A stretch of DNA of 64,000 bases, taken from NCBI RefSeq assembly GCF_036323735.1, contig NC_086020.1:86491710-86555709 (forward strand), in the 5' to 3' direction. Position 1 is the first letter of the stretch; each line of letters opens with the position of its first letter. The notes beneath the pieces were generated by a model. It searched no databases, was not told the DNA's origin, and worked only from the letters and a program-made list of their open reading frames with translations. Below, piece after piece: positions 1-9,599 of this stretch. Both the position numbers and the translations under genes were made by a program. This DNA comes from Rattus norvegicus (Eukaryota; Chordata; Mammalia; Rodentia; Muridae).

Positions 1-1000
1 AGAAGATCATAGTTCTGTCAGATGGGTAATAAGAACGCAGGAGACAGGTACAAAAGGGGAAAAATATGTTTGGGTTGAGGGCTTGCCTGATCAAGCAAGA
101 GCTTGCCCTGAAGTCCTCACATAAATACAAGGAACATAGCATAGCTCCTTCTCAACCCAAGAAAGTGCTTGGAAGAGCCAGTAACAGCCTGGAGCTACGC
201 CTTGGGAGTGTTCTTTATGACTCTGAAGTATAGAAAATAAATGAATCTTCTTCTCCAAAACCAAGGATATGTTTGAGAAAGTTGGTTATGGTCTGAGGCC
301 TGAGCATTTGGAGAGGAGTTTGTTCTGATCCTGAGAACACAGCACTTCCCAGCACACAGGACTCTCTCTAGTTATCAGTTCCAAGATAACTGTGGCCTTG
401 GCAAATATTGTTGTTGATATACCTTGTGATCCCCTTTTGCAGCATTGTTTGTTTAACCTCCTTTTGTGTTTGTATCATTATATTATGGTTTCTGCTGTTT
501 TAATAGAAGTCCCCCATTTCTTTCCACTGTTCCCCAGGAAGTAATATACAAGATGGTAGTCTTCTTAAGAATCTTGCTTGACTTAGATATAGGTAGTGTA
601 AAACTTCCTGATCCCAGCTTTTCTTTCTTTCCTTCTGAGTTCTCATCCCCTGGCACTGAACCCTGTCACTGAAAACTGATTTGCTGTTCCAGAACACTGG
701 TATACTAAATAAATCCTGTGGAAATATCTTTGCTGTATCCATCTTTTGTAGTCTGAGTTTTCTTTTAGCACTACCGAGAACTGGATGCATGCTCTTCTTC
801 AAGAATTTTTTTCTTGATTAATGTCTTAAGTTCATTAAGTTCTTTTTCTATAAGAAGGCATATCAATTCTAGAACAGGTGTACCTCCAACCTTATAAAAA
901 TATTTCTGAGGTTATCTCTCTTAATGTTGCTTCAGGGGACCTTGATCTTAGTCTGTAGCTCTACTGGACAATCACATTTTTGTCTACTTGATTAAAATTT
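1..1000. repeat. Left copy of a tandem segmental duplication (ZNF intron 1)
   Basis: No gene is seen here. The stretch aligns along most of its length with 62185-62923, in the same orientation and with the same order of blocks. Shared landmarks include the 'ctccttctcaaccca' block near 150 and the 'cttaagaatc' block near 565. In well-aligned blocks I count roughly 10-13% substitutions plus several indels. In the right copy this sequence starts about 840 bases after a putative ZNF exon 1. I therefore infer that 1-1000 lies in intron 1 of the zinc-finger gene at 21.9-25 kb, whose own exon 1 should sit just left of the window. Confidence 0.75.
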
Positions 1001-1016
1001 AAATTGCTAAATTCTT
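1001..1016. repeat. Target-site duplication of L1-A, left copy
   Basis: The 16-mer aaattgctaaattctt is repeated exactly at 7085-7100. It lies next to the poly(T) end (the poly(A) tail of a minus-strand L1). The second copy is followed by 'aaag', so the first nick falls in a TTCTT/AAA context, as expected for L1 endonuclease. Confidence 0.95.
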
Positions 1017-1026
1017 TTTTTTTTTT

Positions 1027-1067
1027 AGCTTTAAGATTTTTTTATTTGCTATATTTCTTTATTTACA
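1027..1067 (-). other. Possible short 3' transduction or rearranged tail of L1-A
   Basis: The minus-strand tail contains two A runs (T runs at 1014-1026 and about 1068-1076 on the plus strand) separated by about 40 bases of AT-rich but non-homopolymer sequence with two AATAAA-type hexamers. This order (L1 end, A run, extra sequence, A run, TSD) is the classical signature of a 3' transduction. Sequence drift inside a long A-rich tail is the alternative. Confidence 0.4.
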
Positions 1068-1785
1068 TTTTTTTTTATTAACTTGAGTATTTCTTATATA
1101 CATTTTGAGTGTTATTCCCTTTCCGGTTTCCGGGCAAACATCCCCCTCCCCCCTCCCCTTCCTTATGGGTGTTCCCCTCCCAACCCTCCCCCCATTGCCG
1201 CCCTCCCCCCCATAGTCTAGTTCACTGGGGGTTCAGTCTTAGCAGGACCCAGGGCTTCCCCTTCCACTGGTGCTCTTACTAGGATATTCATTGCTACCTA
1301 TGGGGTCAGAGTCCAGGGTCAGTCCATGTATAGTCTTTAGGTAGTGGCTTAGTCCCTGGAAGCTCTGGTTGCTTGACATTGTTGTACATATAGGGTCTCG
1401 AGCCCCTTCAAGCTCTTCCAGTTCTTTCTCTGATTCCTTCAACGGGGGACCTATTCTCAGTTCAGTGGTTTGCTGCTGGCATTCGCCTCTGTATTTGCTG
1501 TATTCTGGCTGTGTCTCTAAGGAGCGATCTACATCCGGCTCCTGTCAGTCTGCACTTCTTTGCTTCATCCATCTTGTCTAATTGGGTGGCTGTATATGTA
1601 TGGGCCACATGTGGGGCAGGCTCTGAATGGGTGTTCCTTCAGTCTCTGTTTTAATCTTTGCCTCTCCCTTCCCTGTCAAGGGTATTCTTTTTCCTCATTT
1701 AAAGAAGGAGTGAAGCATTCACATTTTGATCATCCGTCTTGAGTTTCGTTTGTTCTAGGGATCTAGGGTAATTCAAGCATTTGGG

Positions 1786-4700
1786 CTAATAGCCACTTAT
1801 CAATGAGTGCATACCATGTATGTCTTTCTGTGATTGGGTTAGCTCACTCAGGATGATATTTTCCAGTTCCAACCATTTGCCTACGAATTTCATAAACTCG
1901 TTGTTTTTGATAGCTGAGTAATATTCCATTGTGTAGATGTACCACATTTTCTGTATCCATTCCTCTGTTGAAGGGCATCTGGGTTCTTTCCATTTTCTGG
2001 CTATTATAAATAAGGCTGCGATGAACATAGTGGAGCACGTGTCTCTTTTATATGTTGAGGCATCTTTTGGGTATATGCCCAAGAGAGGTATAGCTGGATC
2101 CTCAGGCAGTTCAATGTCCAATTTTCTGAGGAACCTCCAGACTGATTTCCAGAATGGTTGTACCAGTATGCAATCCCACCAACAATGGAAGAGTGTTCCT
2201 CTTTCTCCACATCCTCGCCAGCATCTGCTGTCACCTGAGTTTTTGATCTTAGCCATTCTCACTGGTGTGAGGTGAAATCTCAGGGTTGTTTTGATTTGCA
2301 TTTCCCTTATGACTAAAGATGTTGAACATTTCTTTAGGTGTTTCTCAGCCATTCGGCATTCCTCAGCTGTGAATTCTTTGTTTAGCTCTGAACCCCATTT
2401 TTTAATAGGGTTATTTGTTTCCCTGCGGTCTAACTTCTTGAGTTCTTTGTATATTTTGGATATAAGGCCTCTATCTGTTGTAGGATTGGTAAAGATCTTT
2501 TCCCAATCTGTTGGTTGCCGTTTTGTCCTAACCACAGTGTCCTTTGCCTTACAGAAGCTTTGCAGTTTTATGAGATCCCATTTGTCGATTCTTGATCTTA
2601 GAGCGTAAGCCATTGGTGTTTTGTTCAGGAAATTTTTTCCAGTGCCCATGTGTTCCAGATGCTTCCCTAGTTTTTCTTCTATTAGTTTGAGTGTGTCTGG
2701 TTTGATGTGGAGGTCCTTGATCCACTTGGACTTAAGCTTTGTACAGGGTGATAAGCATGGATCGATCTGCATTCTTCTACATGTTGACCTCCAGTTGAAC
2801 CAGCACCATTTGCTGAAAATGCTATCTTTTTTCCATTGGATGGTTTTGGCTCCTTTGTCAAAAATCAAGTGACCATAGGTGTGTGGGTTCATTTCTGGGT
2901 CTTCAATTCTATTCCATTGGTCTATCTGTCTGTCTCTGTACCAATACCATGCAGTTTTTATCACTATTGCTCTGTAATACTGCTTGAGTTCAGGGATAGT
3001 GATTCCCCCTGAAGTCCTTTTATTGTTGAGGATAGCTTTAGCTATCCTGGGTTTTTTGTTATTCCAGATGAATTTGCAATTTGTTCTGTCTAACTCTTTG
3101 AAGAATTGGATTGGTATTTTGATGGGGATTGCATTGAATCTGTAGATTGCTTTTGGTAAAATGGCCATTTTTACTATATTAATCCTGCCAATCCATGAGC
3201 ATGGGAGATCTTTCCATCTTCTGAGGTCTTCTTCAATTTCTTTCCTCAGTGTCTTGAAGTTCTTATTGTACAGATCTTTTACTTGCTTGGTTAAAGTCGC
3301 ACTGAGGTACTTTATATTATTTGGGTCTATTATGAAGGGTGTCGTTTCCCTAATTTCTTTCTCGGCTTGTTTCTCTTTTGTATAGAGGAAGGCAACTGAT
3401 TTATTTGAGTTAATTTTATACCCAGCCACTTTGCTGAAGTTGTTTATCAGCTTTAGCAGTTCTCTGGTGGAACTTTCGGGATCATTTAAATATACTATCA
3501 TATCATCTGCAAATAGTGATATTTTGACCTCTTCTTTTCCGATCTGTATCCCCTTGATCTCCTTTTGTTGTCTGATTGCTCTGGCTAGAACTTCAAGAAC
3601 TATGTTGAATAAGTAGGGGGAGAGTGGGCAGCCTTGTCTAGTCCCTGATTTTAGTGGGATTGCTTCAAGTTTCTCTCCATTTAGTTTAATGTTAGCAACT
3701 GGTTTTCTGTATATGGCTTTTACTATGTTTAGGTATGGGCCTTGAATTCCTATTCTTTCCAGGACTTTTATCATGAAGGGGTGTTGAATTTTGTCAAATG
3801 CTTTCTCAGCATCTAGTGAAATGATCATGTGGTTCTGTTCTTTCAGTTTGTCTATATCATGGATCACGTTGATGGTTTTCCGTATAGTAAACCATCCCTG
3901 CATGCCTGGGATGAAGCCTACTTGATCATGGTGGATGATTGTTTTGATGTGCTCTTGGATTCGGTTTGCCAGAATTTTATTGAGTATTTTTGCGTCGATA
4001 TTCATAAGGGAAATTGGTCTGAAGTTCTCTTTCTTTGTTGGGTCTTTGTGTGGTTTAGGTATAAGAGTAATTGTGGCTTCATAGAAGGAATTCGGGAGTG
4101 ATCCATGTGTTTCAATTTTGTGGAATAGTTTGGATAATATTGGTATGAGGTCTTCTATGAAGGTTTGATAGAATTCTGCACTAAACCCGTCTGGACCTGG
4201 GCTCTTCTTGGTTGGGAGACCTTTAATGACTGCTTCTATTTCCTTAGGAGTTATGGGGTTGTTTAACTGGTTTATCTGTTCCTGATTTAACTTCGATACC
4301 TGGTATCTGTCTAGGAAATTGTCCATTTCCTGAAGATTTTCAAGTTTTGTTGAATATAGGTTTTTATAGTAAGATCTGATGATTTTTTGAATTTCCTCTG
4401 AATCTGTAGTTATGTCTCCCTTTTCGTTTCTGATTTTGTTAATTTGGACGCACTCTCTGTGTCCTCTCGTTAGTCTGGCTAAGGGTTTATCTATCTTGTT
4501 GATTTTCTCAAAGAACCAACTTTTGGTTCTGTTGATTCTTTCTATGGTCCTTTTTGTTTCTACTTGGTTGATTTCAGCTCTTAGTTTGATTATTTCCTGC
4601 CTTCTACTCCTCCTGGGTGTATTTGCTTCTTTTTGTTGTAGAGCTTTTAGGTGTGCTGTCAAGCTGCTGACATATGCTCTTTCCTGTTTCTTTCTGCAGG

Positions 4701-5613
4701 CACTCAGCGCTATGAGTTTTCCTCTTAGCACAGCTTTCATTGTGTCCCATAAGTTTGGGTATGTTGTACCTTCATTTTCATTAAATTCTAAAAAGTTTTT
4801 AATTTCTTTCTTTATTTCTTCCTTGACCAGGTTATCATTGAGTAGAGCATTGTTCAATTTCCACGTATATGTGGGCATTCTTCCCTTATTGTTATTGAAG
4901 ACCAGTTTTAGGCCGTGGTGGTCCGATAGCACGCATGGGATTATTTCTATCTTTCTGTACCTGTTGAGGCCCGTTTTTTGACCAATTATATGGTCAATTT
5001 TGGAGAAAATACCATGAGGAGCTGAGAAGAAGGTATATCCTTTTGCTTTAGGATAGAATGTTCTATAAATATCCGTTAAGTCCATTTGGCTCATGACTTC
5101 TCTTATTCTGTCGACATCACTGTTTAATTTCTGTTTCCATGATCTGTCCATTGATGAGAGTGGGGTGTTGAAATCTCCCACTATTATTGTGTGAGGTGCA
5201 ATGTGTGTTTTGAGCTTTAGTAAGGTTTCTTTTACGTATTTAGGTGCCCTTGTATTTGGGGCATAGATATTTAGGATTGAGCGTTCATCTTGGTGGATTT
5301 TTCCTTTGATGAATGTGAAGTGTCCTTCCTTATCTTTTTTGATGACTTTCAGTTGAAAATTGATTTTATTTGATATTAGGATGGCTACTCCAGCTTGCTT
5401 CTTCTGACCATTTTCTTGGAAAGTTGTTTTCCAGCCTTTCACTGTGAGGTAGTGTTTGTCTTTGTCTCTGAGGTGTGTTTCCTGTAGGCAGCAGAATGCA
5501 GGGTCCTCGTTGCGTATCCAGTTTGTTAATCTATTTCTTTTTATTGGGGAGTTGAGGTCATTGATGTTGAGAGATATTAAGGAATAGTGATTATTGCTTC
5601 CCGTTATATTCAT
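1786..5613 (-). CDS. L1-A ORF2p: endonuclease / reverse transcriptase, intact
   Basis: An uninterrupted frame of 1275 codons from the first true ATG (5611-5613). The frame is open 18 more codons upstream, but only to a TTG (5665-5667), and the other copies also have TTG there. ORF2p nicks target DNA and copies L1 RNA by target-primed reverse transcription. Visible landmarks are an N-terminal APE-like endonuclease with the QETH glutamate near residue 43, a GDFN motif and a SDHHG motif; a central reverse transcriptase with the FADD catalytic motif; and a C-terminal Cys-rich C-x3-C-x7-H-x4-C motif. It ends in the usual SLISGY. Oddity: the endonuclease asparagine motif reads NIND where L1-B reads NING. 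Length is normal for rodent L1. ORF1 of the same element is frameshifted, so autonomous mobility is doubtful. Confidence 0.93.
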   Translation of the reverse strand: MNITGSNNHYSLISLNINDLNSPIKRNRLTNWIRNEDPAFCCLQETHLRDKDKHYLTVKGWKTTFQENGQKKQAGVAILISNKINFQLKVIKKDKEGHFTFIKGKIHQDERSILNIYAPNTRAPKYVKETLLKLKTHIAPHTIIVGDFNTPLSSMDRSWKQKLNSDVDRIREVMSQMDLTDIYRTFYPKAKGYTFFSAPHGIFSKIDHIIGQKTGLNRYRKIEIIPCVLSDHHGLKLVFNNNKGRMPTYTWKLNNALLNDNLVKEEIKKEIKNFLEFNENEGTTYPNLWDTMKAVLRGKLIALSACRKKQERAYVSSLTAHLKALQQKEANTPRRSRRQEIIKLRAEINQVETKRTIERINRTKSWFFEKINKIDKPLARLTRGHRECVQINKIRNEKGDITTDSEEIQKIIRSYYKNLYSTKLENLQEMDNFLDRYQVSKLNQEQINQLNNPITPKEIEAVIKGLPTKKSPGPDGFSAEFYQTFIEDLIPILSKLFHKIETHGSLPNSFYEATITLIPKPHKDPTKKENFRPISLMNIDAKILNKILANRIQEHIKTIIHHDQVGFIPGMQGWFTIRKTINVIHDIDKLKEQNHMIISLDAEKAFDKIQHPFMIKVLERIGIQGPYLNIVKAIYRKPVANIKLNGEKLEAIPLKSGTRQGCPLSPYLFNIVLEVLARAIRQQKEIKGIQIGKEEVKISLFADDMIVYLNDPESSTRELLKLINNFSKVAGYKINSNKSVAFLYTKEKQAEKEIRETTPFIIDPNNIKYLSATLTKQVKDLYNKNFKTLRKEIEEDLRRWKDLPCSWIGRINIVKMAILPKAIYRFNAIPIKIPIQFFKELDRTNCKFIWNNKKPRIAKAILNNKRTSGGITIPELKQYYRAIVIKTAWYWYRDRQIDQWNRIEDPEMNPHTYGHLIFDKGAKTIQWKKDSIFSKWCWFNWRSTCRRMQIDPCLSPCTKLKSKWIKDLHIKPDTLKLIEEKLGKHLEHMGTGKNFLNKTPMAYALRSRIDKWDLIKLQSFCKAKDTVVRTKRQPTDWEKIFTNPTTDRGLISKIYKELKKLDRRETNNPIKKWGSELNKEFTAEECRMAEKHLKKCSTSLVIREMQIKTTLRFHLTPVRMAKIKNSGDSRCWRGCGERGTLFHCWWDCILVQPFWKSVWRFLRKLDIELPEDPAIPLLGIYPKDASTYKRDTCSTMFIAALFIIARKWKEPRCPSTEEWIQKMWYIYTMEYYSAIKNNEFMKFVGKWLELENIILSELTQSQKDIHGMHSLISGY

Positions 5614-5672
5614 ATTTGGATGTGAGGTTATGTTTGTGTGCTTTTCTTCTCTTTGTTTTGTTGCCAAGACGA

Positions 5673-6771
5673 TTAGTTTCTTGCTTCTTCTAGGGTATAG
5701 CTTGCCTCCTTATGTTGGGCTTTACCATTTATTATCCTTTGTAGTGCTGGATTTGTAGAAAGATATTGTGTAAATTTGGTTTTGTCATGGATTATCTTGG
5801 TTTCTCCATCTATGTTAATTGAGAGTTTTGTAGGATACAGTAACCTGGGCTGGCATTTGTGTTCTCTTAGGGTCTGTATGACATCAGTCCAGGATCTTCT
5901 GGCCTTCATAGTTTCTGGCGAGAAGTCTGGTGTGATTCTGATAGGTCTGCCTTTATATGTTACTTGACCTTTTTCCCTTACTGCTTTTAATATTCTTTCT
6001 TTATTTTGTGCGTTTGGTGTTTTGACTATTATGTGACGGGAGGTGTTTCTTTTCTGGTCCAATCTATTTGGAGTTCTGTAGGCTTCTTGTATGCCTATGG
6101 GTATCTCTTTTTTTAGGTTCGGGAAGTTTTCTTCTATGATTTTGTTGAAGATATTTACTGGTCCTTTGAGCTGGGAGTCTTCACTCTCTTCTATACCTAT
6201 TATCCTTAGGTTTGATCTTCTCATTGAGTCCTGGATTTCCTGTATGTTTTGGACCAGTAGCTTTTTCCGCTTTACATTATCTTTGACAGTTGAGTCAATG
6301 ATTTCTATGGAATCTTCTGCTCCTGAGATTCTCTCTTCCATCTCTTGTATTCTATTGGTGAAGCTTGTATCTACATCTCCTTGTCCCTTCTTTTGGTTTT
6401 CTATATCCAGGGTTGTTTCCATGTGTTCTTTCTTGATTGCTTCTATTTCCATTTTTAATTCCTTCAACTGTTTGATTGTGTTTTCCTGGAATTCTTTCAG
6501 GGATTTTTTGCGATTCTTTCAGGGATGTTTGCGATTCCTCTCTGTAGGCTTCTACTTGTTTATTAATGTTTTCCTGTGTTTCCCTAAGGGAGTTCTTCAC
6601 GTCTTTCTTGAAGTCCTCCAGCATCATGATCAAATATGATTTTGAAACTAGATCTTGCTTTTCTGGTGTGTTTGGATATTCCATGTTTGTTTTGTTGGGA
6701 GAATTGGGCTCCGATGATGCCAAGTAGTCTTGGTTTCTGTTGCTTGTGTTCCTGCGCTTGCCTCTCGCCAT
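5673..6771 (-). pseudogene. L1-A ORF1 (RNA-binding chaperone), single frameshift
   Basis: ORF1p is the coiled-coil trimeric RNA-binding protein that packages L1 RNA. It starts at a real ATG (6769-6771) with the basic N-terminus MARGKRRN, and the coiled-coil region follows. The frame is lost near 6504-6509, where this copy has six T and L1-B has five at the same place. The rest of the protein (RRM and C-terminal domain, including the RRSNLRIIGIEE block) is open in the next frame to 5673. One extra base in a homopolymer is thus the only visible lesion. ORF1 ends just a few bases before the TTG that opens the ORF2 frame, the normal L1 arrangement. Confidence 0.9.
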
Positions 6772-7084
6772 CAGATTATCTCTAGTGTTACTTTGTTCTG
6801 CTATTTCTGACAGTGGCTCGACTGTCCTATAAGCCTGTGTGTCAGGAGTGCTGTAGACCTGTTTTCCTCTCTTTCAGTCAGTTATGGGGACAGAGTGTTC
6901 TGCTTTCGGGCGTGTAGCTTTTCCTCTCTACAGGTCTTCAGCTGTTCCTGTGGGCCTGTGTCTTGAGTTCACCAGGCAGCTTTCTTGCAGCAGAAAAGTT
7001 GGTCTTACCTGTGGTCCCGGGGCTCAAGTTCGCTGGCGGGGTGCTGCCCACGGGCTCTTTGCGGCGGCAGCAACCAGGAAGACC

Positions 7085-7100
7085 AAATTGCTAAATTCTT
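7085..7100. repeat. Target-site duplication of L1-A, right copy
   Basis: Exact 16-base match to 1001-1016, directly after the truncated L1 5' UTR. Confidence 0.95.
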
Positions 7101-8814
7101 AAAGGGCTATACCATCATAGAGTTTGAAAGTTACAAATTTGATTCAGGTAGTTAACTGCCAATTGCAGTTACAGGAAAAAGATTTCTTTGTGGTCATGGC
7201 CTGTGTTTGCAGACCAGAATAGTAGGAACAGTTTATTGGGTGCACTGCAGAGGGAAATAGGATAGGCTATAGCTAGATCACAGACTCAGGTTTAAGACAG
7301 TGAGCTGCAGGGGCCACCATTAAGAACATTGACACAAGGTGAGTGATTTGTAATTTCCTAACGTATTAATTCATGCCGTGTTAATGAAGACAGACCAGAT
7401 TTATAGGATTAAGATTTGCAGAGGTTAGCTTGAGCCAATGAATATTGAATTTCCAATTATAGAAATCTTCTATGAAGTCATGTACAGTCCTGGTTGACAG
7501 AGTTAATTCACTTCAGAAGATTGAGACACAGGCTAACTCATTGACTGTACCTGTGTGTGTCAGGTTTCATACTATAGCAGCTATCACTGTGCAGAGGGGC
7601 TAGATCAATTGGTATCTTTTAATGACATTCTGTCTACTAAGGAAGCACCTCCACTTATTCCAAGACAGTATATCTAAGTGGCTTGTTTAAAATTATTTTT
7701 ACCTTTTAAAAACATCACTTATTGCTATCATGTTTTAAACTTTCTCTTCTTAAAGTGCACCACTGCTCTAATCTCCCTTTGTTTCTAGTCTCCAATGTTT
7801 CTTGGTCATGAAAACTGTTATTTCATTTCCAGTTATTTCTGTATACATCAGTGCCTCTCGCAATAGAGGTGTGTCTCACATTATGCAATTGCAAATTGTC
7901 TTGAACACCTAACTTGTTTCTGCTTTCTAGTGCTGGGAAGACAGTGCTTGATCTCCCTTTTTGCTGAGGTTTGACATTTCAATGAGAAGCAAAAGGTACC
8001 AGTGAGTCAGTGTTCTTTGACCTCTGAGGCTTTTACTTGGGAACTACAAATGAAGAGGACATGTGTTAAGAACTGTGTTCAGAGACCAAATTTAAAATTG
8101 ATGTATTCACAAGAAGGGTTCTCATATCTTGGAAGAGTAATAGCAAGTACTCTGGGAGACTAGAATAGTTTATACTAAAATACAAATTTTCCAGAAAGGA
8201 TAAGACTAGGAAGGTCTGTGTTGTCTAAGTCATTTAATCCCTACTCATTCATTTGAGGAGTTGCTACTTGACCCTTGCTAATGAAAGATTCTGACATGGC
8301 CTACAAATCAGAAATACCAATGGAAGGTAGCTTTTGTGTTCCTTCCAGGATTTTCCTCTGGTGCTGCTGTAGAGAATTGCACAGGCAAATTCCATCTACA
8401 CAATGGTGAGTCTGGGAGTTAATGTCTCCTGATCATGGGGAGCAGTCTAACTGGGCTCTCAGAGTTTCTGACTTGGGGATGGACTGTTAATCAGACTGGT
8501 TCTGTTGGTCCATGTACCAACCTGGGCAGTCGCCCTTGGCCTCTGAGCTTCCTTGATGCATTCCTTGGGGAGAGTAAAGCTCTACAGACCAGCTATGGTA
8601 TGATGTGGTGCTTATACTGTCACTATATGGTGTGCATACACAGGTATTGTTTTTTATGTTTGGTGGGAAAATAATGGAACTGAAGGTCTGGTGTGTAGAA
8701 GTTCTGAACATTTCATTCTACTTCCTGGTTTATCCCATAAATTTTACTAAGTGGTAAGACCTGATAGGAAAATCATCATGAAGATCAATTTTCAGAAATA
8801 ATTGGTTAGAATCT
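7101..8814. other. Intronic sequence, no gene seen
   Basis: AT-rich single-copy-looking DNA continuing the host intron after L1-A. The short open frames here (for example 8435-8674) have no recognisable domain and no supporting splice or start context. Confidence 0.6.
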
Positions 8815-9060
8815 TAGGGCATGAGAGATAGAGTAGTCATTAAGAGCACTTGATGCTCGTCCAGAAGACCACTATTCAGTTTCCAAGAAACATATGTGAC
8901 TCCAACTGCTTTTAATTCCACCTCCAGAAGATCTGATAATCTACTCTTACTTGATGTACATATACAAGTCTGTGAGCACTGGCACGTAACACATAAACAC
9001 ACAAATGCACACATAATAACAACACAGAGACATACACAGATATGTAAAAACAACATTTAA
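8815..9060 (+). mobile_element. B3/B2-type SINE, diverged
   Basis: Begins with a tRNA-derived head resembling the B2/B3 consensus ('cattaagagcactt' near 8838) and ends in the CA-rich tail with repeated 'acacata' motifs typical of B3 elements. It is old and has no clear TSD. Confidence 0.6.
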
Positions 9061-9064
9061 ATGC

Positions 9065-9230
9065 TTGATGGTAATCTGTATCTTTAAGCCTAGAACTCTC
9101 TAGATCGAGTGGCAGGTGATTCGTTGAGTTCAAGACCATACTGGTCTAGAAAATGAGTTCCAGGACAGTCCAGGTTACATAGAGGCACCTTATTTTTGAA
9201 AAATAAATAAAGCAATAAAAATTAAAATAA
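9065..9230 (+). mobile_element. B1 SINE (7SL-derived), old
   Basis: Resembles the B1 consensus throughout: 'gagttcaagaccatactggtctag' region, then 'gagttccaggacagtccaggttacatagag', ending in an A-rich tail that includes AATAAA-like repeats. Divergence is high, so this is an old copy inserted directly after the B3-like SINE. Confidence 0.75.
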
Positions 9231-9599
9231 AAATGTTTCTAATTTTCCATGATTCGGGGATATTTAATTCTAGGGAAAAAAGGAAGTTTCTGAGCTGTAG
9301 AGGTTTCTCAGGTGTGCATGGGGTTGAGTGTGTAGATAAGGCTGATGCCACATCTTGTAATATAGATTATGTAGCAGTAAACAGACATAAAATTATTCTT
9401 ACATGCTGTTTTATGTTTGGAATTTAGTGGATTTGTGTTTACCTGTGACCCTAAGGGTATACAGGTGATATCAAACCTTTCTGATTCATTTCTAAGAACT
9501 CTAGAGCATGGGACTCTCTGGAAGAAATATCAATAGCTGGTAGATAAAAAAGACAGAAGGTTAGGAGTCAGTTTGAGTTAATTTTGTGAGAGTTATGAA

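Larger units (their letters stand above)
1017..7084 (-). mobile_element. L1-A: near full-length young rat-type LINE-1
   Basis: An antisense LINE-1 of about 6.07 kb bounded by a perfect 16-bp TSD. Read on the minus strand it has a 313-bp 5' UTR remnant (6772-7084), ORF1 (6771-5673, one frameshift), ORF2 (to 1786, intact), and a 3' UTR with the G-rich polypurine tract seen as C runs at 1140-1212, then an A-rich tail. It is almost identical to L1-B and clearly closer to it than to L1-C or L1-D, so it is a recent insertion. The 5' UTR lacks the full 600-bp monomer seen in L1-B, so it is 5' truncated within the UTR and probably has a weak promoter. It is antisense to the inferred host gene. Confidence 0.95.

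Noticed and set aside
1937..2275. Plus-strand frames within the L1 3' region, repeated in every L1 copy
   Set aside because: Antisense of the ORF2 C-terminus, not separate genes.
4412..4981. 189-codon plus-strand frame, repeated at 17337-17906
   Set aside because: Antisense of the L1 ORF2 region; identical only because L1-A and L1-B are nearly identical.
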